DNA of 64,000 nucleotides from Spirosoma rhododendri. GTDB lineage: Bacteria > Bacteroidota > Bacteroidia > Cytophagales > Spirosomataceae. The notes under the pieces are model-generated. The model searched no databases, was not told where the DNA came from, and saw only the letters and a program-made list of their open reading frames with translations. The stretch lies in the NCBI RefSeq assembly GCF_012849055.1, contig NZ_CP051677.1:3301001-3365000 (forward strand), in the 5' to 3' direction. Every line of letters starts with the position of its first letter. Within the stretch, counting starts at the first letter, position 1. A program made the position numbers and the translations under genes. Below, one piece after another: positions 43,925 through 52,243 of this stretch.

Positions 43925-44917
43925 TCAGACAGGAATTGTTTCGCCTTCAATCGCCAGATACGTGTCGGGAAATACCTGCCGGGCCTCGTCCAGAAAACCG
44001 TCGAACTGTTTATAGCGCGACGAAAAATGACCAATCAGCAACCGCCCGACCCGTGCGTCGCGAGCGATGGTTGCCGCCTGACCGGCGGTTGAGTGATAGA
44101 CTTCAGCGGCCCGCTGCGCATTGTCGGCCATGAATGTGGCTTCGTGATACAGCAAATCGACGCCGTGTAACTGGGGAATCAGGTCCGGCACGTAGCGGGT
44201 GTCTGAGCAGAAAGCGTAGGAGCGGGCCGGTTCGGCGGGTTCGGTCACGTCAGCGGCTGCGAACAGTACCTGCCCCGTTTCGTCCCGCACATCCTGTCCG
44301 TCTTTCAATTGCTTCAGGTACGCAACCGGTACATCGTCGGGCAGGCGGTCGCGGAGCAGGTGCGGCTTGCGCGGCTTTTCGCGGAACAGATACCCGGTGC
44401 ATTCGATGCGGTGCTGCAACGGAATCGACTCGACGGTCACGTTCGGCAAATCGACCAGTTGCATCGGCTGATTCGGGTCGACGGGCTGAAAATGAAGCGG
44501 ATAGCCCAGCCGCAAGTTCGACACGCGAAACATCGTCGTCAAGACGTCGTCGAGCCCGCGCGGCCCGAACAGATACAGATCTTCCGTGCGTCCGGCGAGA
44601 TTGAGCGTCGACAGGAGGGGGGGTAATCCGAAATAATGGTCGCCGTGCAGGTGGCTGATAAAAATATATCGTAACCGACCCGACCGAATCCGCTGTTCGA
44701 GCAGCCGAAACTGCGTGCCTTCGCCACAGTCGATCAGCATATAATCGGTCCCGACCGTCAGCAGTTGTGCCGTAGGGTGCAGTTGCAGCGTCGGCGTGGC
44801 CGACCCTGCCCCCAAAATCGTTACCTCAAACGGTGGTAAGCCGCCCCGTTGCTGACCGGCTGGCTGGCTGGTTGGTTCATCAGTCGGCAACGCTGCCGCC
44901 CCGGTCGTACTCGTCAT
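43925..44917 (-). CDS. rnz: Ribonuclease Z
   Basis: A protein of 330 residues that trims the 3' end of tRNA precursors. The metallo-beta-lactamase motifs are clear: FISHLHGDHYFGLPP (HxHxDH), CSDTRYVP, LYHEATF and IGHFSSRY. The start is uncertain: I take ATG 44915-44917 (MTSTTGAAALPTDEP), which gives 38 bp overlap with the upstream STAS gene and an unusual 30-residue polar leader before FEVTILGAGSATPTL. One tRNA operon lies 5 kb away. Confidence 0.93.
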   Translation of the reverse strand: MTSTTGAAALPTDEPTSQPAGQQRGGLPPFEVTILGAGSATPTLQLHPTAQLLTVGTDYMLIDCGEGTQFRLLEQRIRSGRLRYIFISHLHGDHYFGLPPLLSTLNLAGRTEDLYLFGPRGLDDVLTTMFRVSNLRLGYPLHFQPVDPNQPMQLVDLPNVTVESIPLQHRIECTGYLFREKPRKPHLLRDRLPDDVPVAYLKQLKDGQDVRDETGQVLFAAADVTEPAEPARSYAFCSDTRYVPDLIPQLHGVDLLYHEATFMADNAQRAAEVYHSTAGQAATIARDARVGRLLIGHFSSRYKQFDGFLDEARQVFPDTYLAIEGETIPV

Positions 44918-45287
44918 CGTCTTCGCTCCGAAAGTCGTTCTCCAGTTCATTCATAAATACCGCGTCGATTCCCTCTTCCACGGTCGGCAGGATGGTCAGG
45001 TCAGCGCCCCCTGCCTTGTCGAGGTGTTCGACCAGGTCATCGTCGCCGGTTGCCAGCACGAGCAGCCCTTCCTCACTGGTGCAGTGCCGGTTGACCCGCC
45101 GGATGGCAATTACCCCCGCCGGGCCCAGATTCTGCACCGTAGCCATGTCTACGATGATATTGCTGTACCCTTCCCGAAACAGACCCTTACACAGGGTTTC
45201 AAAGTCAGGGGCAATGTTGTCGCTGAAATCGCTTTCTGATAGCCGGATCAGTGCGTACTGTTCGTTTTTTTCAATGGTGTAATTCAT
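44880..45287 (-). CDS. STAS-domain protein (anti-sigma factor antagonist type)
   Basis: A protein of 135 residues with a STAS fold: YTIEKNEQYALIRLSESDFS, GYSNIIVDMATVQNLGPAGV and a conserved helix after it. The last 20 residues are strongly acidic (FRSEDDDEYDRGG). The usual phosphorylated Ser motif (DxSG) reads QNLGPAG, so it may not be phosphorylated as in SpoIIAA. Its 3' end overlaps the start of rnz, indicating co-translation. Confidence 0.82.
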   Translation of the reverse strand: MNYTIEKNEQYALIRLSESDFSDNIAPDFETLCKGLFREGYSNIIVDMATVQNLGPAGVIAIRRVNRHCTSEEGLLVLATGDDDLVEHLDKAGGADLTILPTVEEGIDAVFMNELENDFRSEDDDEYDRGGSVAD

Positions 45288-45335
45288 GCCGTTGTATTCC
45301 GTTCGTCCGATCAGTTGAGTTGATACGCGAATTAA

Positions 45336-46289
45336 TCAGGGCTTTGCGGGTAACTGCTGCGTCAGGGCTTTTGTCACGGCCTGTTCAATACGTTCGGCTG
45401 AACTGGTATCGTCGGCCGGTTGAAATTGTTGTCCCGTAACCATTTCGTAAAGTTCAATGTAACGCCGGGCGATCTGACTGATCCACTCGTCGGACATATC
45501 GGGTATTGTTTGCCCGGTTTTTCCCTGGAAACCGTTCGCAATAAGCCATTCTCTAACGAATTCCTTCGACAATTGTTTCTGCTGCTGCCCGGCCTGCTGA
45601 TTGGCTTCGTAGGTGTCGGCGTAGAAATAGCGCGACGAGTCGGGGGTGTGCACTTCGTCGATCAGATACACCTGCCCTTCGTGGTTGCCGAATTCGTATT
45701 TCGTGTCGACCAGAATCAGGCCCCGTTGTGCGGCCATCTGCGTTCCCCGTTCAAACAGGGCCAGCGCAAACCGCTCCAGCTGTACGTACTCAGCCTCCGA
45801 CACGATGCCCTGCCGCAAAATTTCTTCCCGGCTGATGTCTTCGTCGTGGCCTTCGTGGGCTTTGGTTGTCGGGGTAATGATGGGCTGGGGCAGCCGGTCG
45901 TTTTCGCGCAGTCCTTCCGGCAGCGATACCCCACAGAGTATCCGGTGACCGTCGCGGTACTGACGCCACGCGTGTCCGGCCAGATACCCCCGAACGACCA
46001 TCTCGACGGCGTAGGGGTCGCAGCGCAGACCGATACTGACGTTCGGGTCGGGCACCGACAGCAGCCAGTTGGGGACGACATCGGCGGTGGCGTTGAGGAA
46101 GAACTGGGCCGTCTGGTTAAGTACCTGACCTTTGTGGGGGATGGGGCGCGGCAGAACGACGTCGAAGGCCGAAATCCGATCCGACGCGATCATTACCAGT
46201 TGGTTTGGGAACGAATACACGTCGCGCACTTTACCCCGGTAGAAACCCGTCTGACCCGGAAATTGAAAGGTGGTCTGTTGAATGGACAC
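45336..46289 (-). CDS. purC: SAICAR synthetase
   Basis: A protein of 317 residues that joins aspartate to CAIR in purine synthesis with ATP. Motifs are [60 protein letters not shown] and VHTPDSSRY. The longer size agrees with the eukaryote-like group of PurC found in Bacteroidota. Confidence 0.95.
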   Translation of the reverse strand: MSIQQTTFQFPGQTGFYRGKVRDVYSFPNQLVMIASDRISAFDVVLPRPIPHKGQVLNQTAQFFLNATADVVPNWLLSVPDPNVSIGLRCDPYAVEMVVRGYLAGHAWRQYRDGHRILCGVSLPEGLRENDRLPQPIITPTTKAHEGHDEDISREEILRQGIVSEAEYVQLERFALALFERGTQMAAQRGLILVDTKYEFGNHEGQVYLIDEVHTPDSSRYFYADTYEANQQAGQQQKQLSKEFVREWLIANGFQGKTGQTIPDMSDEWISQIARRYIELYEMVTGQQFQPADDTSSAERIEQAVTKALTQQLPAKP

Positions 46290-46300
46290 GAAAGAAATGA

Positions 46301-47476
46301 TTAGATTTTTTCCAGAATAATGGCCGAAGCGCCCCCGCCCCCGTTGCAGATACCGGCTGCGCCGTAGCGGCCGTTCTGCTGGTGAAGCACGTTGGTCAGC
46401 GTCGTTACGATACGCGCGCCTGACGCCCCCAGCGGGTGCCCGAGTGCGACTGATCCGCCAAACACGTTCAGCTTTTCCGCCGGCACGTTCAGCACCTGAC
46501 TAAAGGCCAGCGGTACCACGGCAAAGGCTTCGTTTACCTCGTAAAAATCGATCTGATCGGCAGTGAGCCCGGCGCGTTCGAGAGCCAGCGGCACGGCTTT
46601 GGTGGGGGCCGTTGTAAACCACTCCGGCTCCTGCTCGGCGTCGGCGTAAGCCACGATGCGGGCCAGTGGTTTCAGCCCTAGTTCGTCGGCTTTCCGGCGG
46701 CTCATCACGACCAGGGCCGACGCGCCATCGCTGATGGGCGACGAACTGGCGGGTGTTACGGTGCCGTCGGCGGTGAAGGCGGGTTTCAGCGACGGGATCT
46801 TGTCGTAGATCACGTTTTTGTATTCTTCGTCTTCGCTGACCGTTACCGATCCTTTCCGGCCCGGTACCTCAACCGGCACGATCTCACTGCTGAACCGGCC
46901 TTCCTGGGTGCTCTGCTCAGCCCGTCGGTACGACTGCACCGTGAACGCATCCTGCTGCTCCCGGCTGATCGTGTATTTGGCAGCGGTACGGTCGGCAAAG
47001 ACACCCATCGCGCACTGATCATACACATCGACCAGCCCATCGCGCGCCAGTCCATCGACCAGCTCGGCATTGCCGTATTTATAACCGAATCGCGCTTTGG
47101 GGACGTAGTAGGGCGTGTTCGACATGCTTTCCATACCACCCGCAACGATTACGTCGGCCTGTCCAAGCTGGATCGCCTGAGCCGCCAGCATAATAGCTTT
47201 GGTACCCGACGCGCAAACTTTATTGATGGTCGTGCAGGGGATGTTGGCGGGCAGGCCGGCTTTCAGGGCGGCCTGCTTGGCGGGTGCCTGCCCCAGGTTG
47301 GCCGACACGACGTTTCCCATGTACACTTCCTGCACCTGTTCGGGCGCGACGCCCGCGCGCTCCAGTGCTCCTTTGATAGCTGCGGCTCCTAAATCAGTAG
47401 CCGACAGGGTCGACAGCACACCGCCGAAACTGCCGATTGGTGTGCGGACGGCAGCAATAATAACGACTTCATTCAT
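46301..47476 (-). CDS. Acetyl-CoA C-acyltransferase (thiolase)
   Basis: A protein of 391 residues beginning [19 protein letters not shown] (ATG 47474-47476); the frame runs 51 bp further upstream without a family match. Catalytic residues are visible: Cys in [10 protein letters not shown], His in [11 protein letters not shown] and Cys in [11 protein letters not shown]. It makes or splits acetoacetyl-CoA or longer 3-ketoacyl-CoA. No beta-oxidation genes lie beside it. Confidence 0.93.
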   Translation of the reverse strand: MNEVVIIAAVRTPIGSFGGVLSTLSATDLGAAAIKGALERAGVAPEQVQEVYMGNVVSANLGQAPAKQAALKAGLPANIPCTTINKVCASGTKAIMLAAQAIQLGQADVIVAGGMESMSNTPYYVPKARFGYKYGNAELVDGLARDGLVDVYDQCAMGVFADRTAAKYTISREQQDAFTVQSYRRAEQSTQEGRFSSEIVPVEVPGRKGSVTVSEDEEYKNVIYDKIPSLKPAFTADGTVTPASSSPISDGASALVVMSRRKADELGLKPLARIVAYADAEQEPEWFTTAPTKAVPLALERAGLTADQIDFYEVNEAFAVVPLAFSQVLNVPAEKLNVFGGSVALGHPLGASGARIVTTLTNVLHQQNGRYGAAGICNGGGGASAIILEKI

Positions 47477-47603
47477 AGTATCTGGCTTAGTAAGTGCGAA
47501 GGTACGACCTATCCAGTAACACACCATACGCCGGCTTCGTGGTATGCGCCAGTACGACCAGTCAGCAAACCGTAAACCGCCCCTCCGTAAACCGTAAACC
47601 AGT

Positions 47604-48287
47604 TTACCACCGGCTGGGCGTGGTGGCGGGCGTGGCCGACTCGCGGGCCGACCGGGTCAGGGCGTAGGGCAGATCGTCGGTCTGCATGGCATCCAGCAAT
47701 TGCAGGGCCTGCTCTTCGTTGAGGTTGAGCTTGGCAAACCGACGTAGTCGCTCGTCCTGCCGCTCCGACCGCTCGACCTGACTGCTACTCGGTTTCGGCT
47801 GATTTATCTGCTTCGGCGTCGCGGACTTCGGTGGCTGATTGCGGTTGGGCAGCCGGTTTGAAAAACGCGTGCGAATCAACTCATAATCGTAGCGCGCTGC
47901 TTCGTTGGCCGGGTCTTCGAGCAAAGCCTGCTCAAACAGTGTCAGGGCGCCCGCACTGTCGCGCCGGGCGCAGGCAATTACCCCCAACTGTGTCGCAGCT
48001 ACCGTGCGCAGGGCTGGAGCGTCGGTATGCAGTAACGGCTCGTACTGCGTTTTTGCCCGTTGGTACTGACCCAGTTTAAAGTACGCATGGCCCAGGTTCA
48101 GCCGAATCGCCGGATCGTCCTGTGCGTCAATATTGCTCAGTTGGGTATACAGCTGAACCGCCCGGGCATAGTGCGCCGACTGATAGGCCCGTTCGGCTTC
48201 CCGGCGCGCCTGATTATTCCGCGAAATCTGTGTCAGCACGGGTAGGTCGTTCCACCAGAGCCAGCCCAACAGCATGACGTAGAGCAT
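47604..48287 (-). CDS. TPR protein of a Bat-type gene pair
   Basis: A protein of 227 residues with an N-terminal membrane anchor (MLYVMLLGWLWWNDLPVLTQ) and about three TPR repeats (AERAYQSAHYARAVQLYTQL, LNLGHAYFKLGQYQRAKTQY). The C-terminal third is polar. It lies 96 bp downstream of a VWA-domain gene on the same strand, as in Bacteroidota Bat operons (BatB followed by BatC), although the remaining bat genes are not present here. Confidence 0.75.
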   Translation of the reverse strand: MLYVMLLGWLWWNDLPVLTQISRNNQARREAERAYQSAHYARAVQLYTQLSNIDAQDDPAIRLNLGHAYFKLGQYQRAKTQYEPLLHTDAPALRTVAATQLGVIACARRDSAGALTLFEQALLEDPANEAARYDYELIRTRFSNRLPNRNQPPKSATPKQINQPKPSSSQVERSERQDERLRRFAKLNLNEEQALQLLDAMQTDDLPYALTRSARESATPATTPSRW

Positions 48288-48296
48288 TCAATTGTG

Positions 48297-48383
48297 GGTT
48301 TAATGTGTAAGATCTAACGTTTACTATTCAGGGTTTTTTCGCGATAGCCAACGCTAAATCTTGAACTACGAACTTCAAACTCG
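48297..48383. repeat. Weak long inverted repeat between TPR and VWA genes
   Basis: The left part (GGTTTAATGTGTAAGATCTAACG around 48298) can pair imperfectly with the right part (48350-48382, CGCTAAATCTTGAAC within it). It is more diverged than the other elements of this class but has the same position and word type. Confidence 0.45.
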
Positions 48384-48794
48384 CTACAAGCGGAAGGTAC
48401 GGAACGTGACGACTAAATCGAGCGTGAGCAGCACCAGAGCCGCCAATAAAAAGTAATCATATTTATTGGCCGACGCCGACACCCGATTTAGGTCGAAGGT
48501 GCGACCCCGCTGCGACCGAAGCCAGCCAGCAAGTTCGTTTATATACTGTCCGCTCCGGTCTGTTTCTACGTATTGTCCCCGGCCATCACGCGCCAGACTT
48601 TGTAAGAACGATCGGTTCAGCTGCGACCGTACGATCTGACCGGCATCATCACGCAGATAGTCATTTGCCGTTCGGATCGACGCGCCAGCCTCCGTCCCGA
48701 CACCAACCGTGGTGAGCGACAAACCCGCCAGCCGCAGCTGGGCCAGCGTACTGGTTTCGCAGGATGTAAAATTCTCGCCATCGCTGAACAGCAC
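48384..48794 (-). CDS. VWA-domain (BatA/BatB-like) protein, C-terminal fragment (frameshift)
   Basis: The second half of a von Willebrand A domain protein: MLFSDGENFTSCETSTLAQL, VGVGTEAGASIRTANDYL, and a final transmembrane helix (YFLLAALVLLTLDLVVTF). The start here is an internal residue. The linking sequence (GGGTDLCAALELARQKFLTD) lies upstream in this frame but is severed by the frame break at 48880-48884. Confidence 0.8.
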   Translation of the reverse strand: MLFSDGENFTSCETSTLAQLRLAGLSLTTVGVGTEAGASIRTANDYLRDDAGQIVRSQLNRSFLQSLARDGRGQYVETDRSGQYINELAGWLRSQRGRTFDLNRVSASANKYDYFLLAALVLLTLDLVVTFRTFRL

Positions 48795-48829
48795 CAGCGC
48801 TCTTGCCCGCTGCCGGGTCGTGGAGTCGG

Positions 48830-49342
48830 TCAGGAATTTCTGTCGGGCCAGTTCCAGAGCCGCGCACAGGTCAGTACCGCCCCCGTTGGGTCGGGCCTGA
48901 TCGTACGGACGAGTTGGTTGAAGGCATTATGGTCGTTGGTGAGGGGTGACAGCACAAACGAGCGCGAAGCCGTCAAGATAAGGCCAAACCGGTCGGCGGG
49001 GAGCGTATCGGTCAGTTGCTGAATGTCGTATTTGACACGTTCCAGCCGGGTCGGGATAATATCACCAGCCCCCATCGACCGCGACACATCGACCAGCAGA
49101 TACACATCGTGGCCCGACGCGGTCAGGTTGCGTTCGGTGTCGCCGAAGGTGGGGCCCATCAGGGCGATCATCAGCAGGGCGAAGTAAATACCGCGCAGAA
49201 AGAACTTCGGTACCACCCCCCAGGCCGACGTGTTGAGGTGCCTTGCCAGCCAGACAATGCGAAAAATGTAGCCGCCATACAGAAGAATGAAGCCGCCAAT
49301 TAAAAAAAAATCGAGTGATGATAAAGAATATAGCCAGTTCAT
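48830..49342 (-). CDS. VWA-domain (BatA/BatB-like) protein, N-terminal fragment (frameshift)
   Basis: Starts at MNWLYSLSSLDFFLIGGFIL (ATG 49340-49342), with two N-terminal transmembrane helices, then the VWA domain with the metal-binding site DVSRSMGAGD (DxSxS). It follows the family up to IRPDPTG; the last 18 residues are out of frame. One more C in the run 48880-48884 would join both fragments to about 320 residues. Bat proteins are linked to envelope stress tolerance. Confidence 0.8.
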   Translation of the reverse strand: MNWLYSLSSLDFFLIGGFILLYGGYIFRIVWLARHLNTSAWGVVPKFFLRGIYFALLMIALMGPTFGDTERNLTASGHDVYLLVDVSRSMGAGDIIPTRLERVKYDIQQLTDTLPADRFGLILTASRSFVLSPLTNDHNAFNQLVRTIRPDPTGAVLTCARLWNWPDRNS

Positions 49343-49443
49343 GGGGCACTGAATCAACCTGATCCTGACCAGGTTTACTAATTCGCAGAGGGTATCGGAG
49401 AAACGAAAGTAGTAAAAGCGAAAAGATTTTTCGGCCTGTTTCA

Positions 49444-49473
49444 TTGTCTAAATGGCAAAGGTGCCTATCTTTG
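49444..49473 (+). promoter_or_regulatory. Promoter of the tRNA-Ser / tRNA-Pro unit
   Basis: TTG at 49444-49446, then 19 bases, then TATCTTTG at 49466-49473. This is an ideal Bacteroidota -33/-7 pair (TTG, N19, TAnnTTTG). Transcription would begin near 49480, 27 bp before the tRNA-Ser. Confidence 0.8.
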
Positions 49474-49506
49474 TGCCCTGATAGATCGGTAACGGTCAAA
49501 CAGCAC

Positions 49507-49593
49507 GGAGAGATGCCTGAGTGGCCGAAAGGAACAGTTTGCTAAACTGTCGTACTGGCAACGGTACCGAGGGTTCGAATCCCTCTCTCTCCG
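49507..49593 (+). tRNA. tRNA-Ser (GCT)
   Basis: An 87-nt tRNA. The acceptor arms GGAGAGA (49507-49513) and TCTCTCC (49586-49592) pair fully; the discriminator is G. The anticodon loop TTGCTAA has anticodon GCT, for codons AGC and AGU. The long variable arm (GTACTGGCAACGGTAC) marks it as class II, as expected for serine. CCA is not encoded. Confidence 0.97.
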
Positions 49594-49613
49594 CCGGGAC
49601 AATTACCACACTT

Positions 49614-49687
49614 CGGGGTGTAGCGTAGCCCGGTATCGCGCCTGCTTTGGGAGCAGGAGGTCGTAGGTTCGAATCCTGCCACCCCGA
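49614..49687 (+). tRNA. tRNA-Pro (TGG)
   Basis: A 74-nt tRNA with acceptor arms CGGGGTG (49614-49620) and CACCCCG (49680-49686), discriminator A. The anticodon loop is TTTGGGA, anticodon TGG for proline. The T-loop GGTTCGAATCC is standard. CCA is not encoded. A recombinase gene remnant begins less than 100 bp downstream, so this gene is the likely integration site of the island. Confidence 0.97.
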
Positions 49688-49691
49688 CACT

Positions 49692-49730
49692 AAAAAACCC
49701 GCAAATCAACTCGATTTGCGGGTTTTTCTT
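49692..49730 (+). terminator. Terminator of the tRNA unit
   Basis: AAAAAACCCGCAAATC (from 49692) and GATTTGCGGGTTTTT form a stem with a five-base loop, followed by more T. It lies 5 bp after the tRNA-Pro. Confidence 0.92.
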
Positions 49731-49774
49731 TTTGTGCCAGATTCATTGGCAGTTTGTTGGCAGCAAAAAAGCAG

Positions 49775-50044
49775 GTGAAGCTGGGTAATGAGAACGAGTT
49801 TTCACACATACCAACACAACTTGTCGAGTCAGATACCGAGCTGTATGTGATATAATATGTCTGGCACGTTCAGAAGAAGCAGCGAGTTAGAAAACGGGTC
49901 AAGCTGATTGGGGACACGCTCGAAGCAAAACGTAAAGACGCTGTTGAGATAATCAAGGAGATCAACCGGGGGTTACGTGATGGCTGGCATGTTGACGAAA
50001 CGGCCCCACCTGAACCAAAAGAGGAACCGAAGCCAGTTCAGCCA
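49775..50044 (+). pseudogene. Disconnected N-terminal part of the tyrosine recombinase
   Basis: In the same frame as the recombinase, GTG at 49775 starts MKLGNENEFSHIPTQL and runs into a TAA at 49853-49855. After that stop the frame continues without a start codon (YVWHVQKKQRVRKRVKLIGD) into the recombinase. Reading the TAA as TAC would give VIYYVWHVQKK, which is what I would expect in this family. So the arm-binding N terminus has probably been lost to a nonsense change. Confidence 0.6.
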
Positions 50045-50950
50045 GTGGCTGAGCCGGAACTGACCTTTGCAGCAGCGGCCGCTACATACAAGCAGGTTAA
50101 AAGTAGGGAACTTCGTGAAGACACGACGATGGGCCTGTACGATCTGTACCTGCGCTACTTCACCGACTTTCTGAAAGCGAAAAAGAAAGAGCGTATCCTA
50201 CTGAAAGATATCAAACCTAAACTAGCGTTCGAGTTTTTCGACTCAGTGACGACTGGTGGCCGTTTTTACAACAATATGCTGGGCTTTTACAAGTCGTTTG
50301 CCACGTTCTTCATTGATCGGGAGGACTTGCAGACAAACCCATTCAGCAAGTTGAAGAACGTGCGAGTTGATGAGTCGGATGATCACCGGCCTTTCAACGC
50401 CGATCAGACGAAGGAATTGCGAACGGCTATACTGGATTCTGGTAACGATCAGCTGTGGCTATTCTGTCAGTTTATCTACTTCCTGTTTCTACGGCCAGGT
50501 AAGGAACTGCGGTATCTGAGGGTAGGGGACATCTTGGAGAAGCAGGTAAAGGTTGTTTCTGGAACAGCGAAGAATCGAAAGATAGGCTACGTCGATATAC
50601 CCGCTACTCTCGAAGCCACAATCCAAAAGCATCGCTTACGCAGTTATCGCCCGACTGATTATGTGTTTACCATCAATGGTCATCCAGGAGCGGAGCCGGT
50701 AGGGGTAAACTACTTCTACAAACGCCACCGGGCGGTACTGGAGACTTTAAACCTTTTTGGCCTGGATTACGATTTGTACAGCTGGAAGCCTACTGGGGCG
50801 GTGGCTTTGTATCGGGCTACCAAAGACATCCTGCTAGTGCAGCGGCACTGCCGGCATAATACTCCTGATCAGACATACACTTATCTGCGAAAAGCGGGGC
50901 TAGTGTTCGAGGGGCAGGACATGAACAACTTTCCAGCTATTTGGGACTGA
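50045..50950 (+). CDS. Tyrosine recombinase (integrase), probably decayed
   Basis: 301 residues from the first start codon after the in-frame stop. The SAM-like core-binding domain (ELTFAAAAATYKQVKSREL to about residue 110) precedes the catalytic domain. Visible are the first Arg region (LFLRPGKELRYLRVGDI), a later SWKPTGAVALYRATKD and the nucleophile Tyr in QTYTYLRKAG. In related integrases the second block is usually SWKHT; here His is replaced by Pro, so activity is doubtful. Located right after tRNA-Pro, it marks an integrated element. Confidence 0.8.
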   Translation: MAEPELTFAAAAATYKQVKSRELREDTTMGLYDLYLRYFTDFLKAKKKERILLKDIKPKLAFEFFDSVTTGGRFYNNMLGFYKSFATFFIDREDLQTNPFSKLKNVRVDESDDHRPFNADQTKELRTAILDSGNDQLWLFCQFIYFLFLRPGKELRYLRVGDILEKQVKVVSGTAKNRKIGYVDIPATLEATIQKHRLRSYRPTDYVFTINGHPGAEPVGVNYFYKRHRAVLETLNLFGLDYDLYSWKPTGAVALYRATKDILLVQRHCRHNTPDQTYTYLRKAGLVFEGQDMNNFPAIWD

Positions 50951-51020
50951 ACTTGATGTATACAACTGATTAATTATCAAGATTTTTTGTTGTGTAATAA
51001 AGCTAACTCAGTTTCATTAT

Positions 51021-51686
51021 ATGATAAATTCAACTACTACACCGCTGTATAAGTATTTACAAAAGCAACATGCCGATGACATGGTCAATTTAGGCAGGAT
51101 TCGCGTCGGCACACTATGGGACTTTAAGAACGAAAAAGCTCACGGCTCTGTGATTGGAGATCAAATGGAAGGCTATCGTCAATTTAACCTAACCACTTTA
51201 GATGGACGGAGCCAGACAATCAATGATACAATCGGAGGTATGACGTTTAAGAACGTTACAATCGGTGGGACTGGTCATTTAATTTCTTTCGGAGATTCAG
51301 CAGAGCACAATTATTATATGTACTGTGCCAGCGCGGAAAATAGCGATGTGATTCAAAAAGCCTTTTCGGCTAATGCGGTTGTGGAGATAACTGATGTACC
51401 CGCATTCTATGATGCAATCACGGACCGGCTAAAAGTGTTAAAGCTTGCTTCCGGCGACGTTATAGTAGATGATTGCGTATATGAACAAAAGCAGACGTAT
51501 GGTTTTCCACAAAAAGGTAAAGTAAACTACAGAAAACCGGTAGTACCTGTATGGAGACAGAAAGATCCCACGTATGCTTACCAGAAAGAAGTACGAGGAA
51601 TTTGGGTTCCTACCAGTCCCAGATCAATGCCTGTTATCATTGAAGTCCCAGAAATACGTACGGTCTGTCGTCTCATTGACTTGTAG
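51021..51686 (+). CDS. Orphan hypothetical protein in the island, A+T-rich
   Basis: A protein of 221 residues that I do not recognise. It starts MINSTTTPLYKYLQKQHADD and contains RIRVGTLWDFKNEKAHG and a later LISFGDSAEHNYYMYCASAE. No signal peptide or transmembrane helix. Its base composition is clearly more A+T-rich than the neighbouring chromosome. It lies between the recombinase and the IS element, the position typical for cargo genes, so it might be a defence or toxin gene; this is inference. Confidence 0.65.
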   Translation: MINSTTTPLYKYLQKQHADDMVNLGRIRVGTLWDFKNEKAHGSVIGDQMEGYRQFNLTTLDGRSQTINDTIGGMTFKNVTIGGTGHLISFGDSAEHNYYMYCASAENSDVIQKAFSANAVVEITDVPAFYDAITDRLKVLKLASGDVIVDDCVYEQKQTYGFPQKGKVNYRKPVVPVWRQKDPTYAYQKEVRGIWVPTSPRSMPVIIEVPEIRTVCRLIDL

Positions 51687-51830
51687 TCCAGTTGCACTTT
51701 TTGGATTTTGCCGGGTCGTTGGTCGCTTTAGCGTGTTGCTAACGATTCTGTGTTTTTTTCCTTAACATAACATTGGTTATACAGCGCCCCGTATGCTACT
51801 GAATTTAGTCAACACTAAATCAGTAAGCCA

Positions 51831-52226
51831 ATGTATATTAGCGTATTACAACGAAATAAGAAAACTAGAAAATCGCTCCATTTTAAGCGACGCGTCGTGT
51901 CAATCTACCGGGCCGAAATTGCTCAGCCGGCCGACATCCAGCAGTACCTGCATATTTCGCTCAAGGAATTGCGCCAGCTCAACCGCTGGTATTACAAACA
52001 CCGACTAGCTCCTTTTCTGTATCCTTACCGGTATTTCAAGCGGATGAAAAAGCACAATCAGGAGGCCTACATCAAAGCACTTGAGCGACGATTGAGTGCT
52101 ACCGAAGCCGAAAATCAGCACCTCAAACTCAAAGCTGAAGCCTTCGAAGCGGCTATCCAAATTGCCGAAGAACAACTCCAGATCAAGATCCTAAAAAAGT
52201 CTGGCACCAAACCGTCGACCAACTGA
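51831..52226 (+). CDS. IS3-family transposase OrfA
   Basis: A protein of 131 residues with an N-terminal helical DNA-binding part (VVSIYRAEIAQPADIQQYLH) and a C-terminal coiled-coil leucine zipper (LERRLSATEAENQHLKLKAE). Near the end lies a slippery run AAAAAAG (52193-52199). A -1 shift there continues straight into OrfB (frame VWHQTVDQLTRRYPLVGMEQ), giving the OrfAB fusion transposase of the IS3 family. Confidence 0.9.
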   Translation: MYISVLQRNKKTRKSLHFKRRVVSIYRAEIAQPADIQQYLHISLKELRQLNRWYYKHRLAPFLYPYRYFKRMKKHNQEAYIKALERRLSATEAENQHLKLKAEAFEAAIQIAEEQLQIKILKKSGTKPSTN

Positions 52227-52243
52227 CTCGTCGCTATCCCCTG

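Noticed and set aside
49496..49690. A 64-codon minus-strand frame reading WQDSNLRPPAPKAG and EGFEPSVPL
   Set aside because: It is the antisense translation of the tRNA-Ser and tRNA-Pro genes, a well-known false protein.
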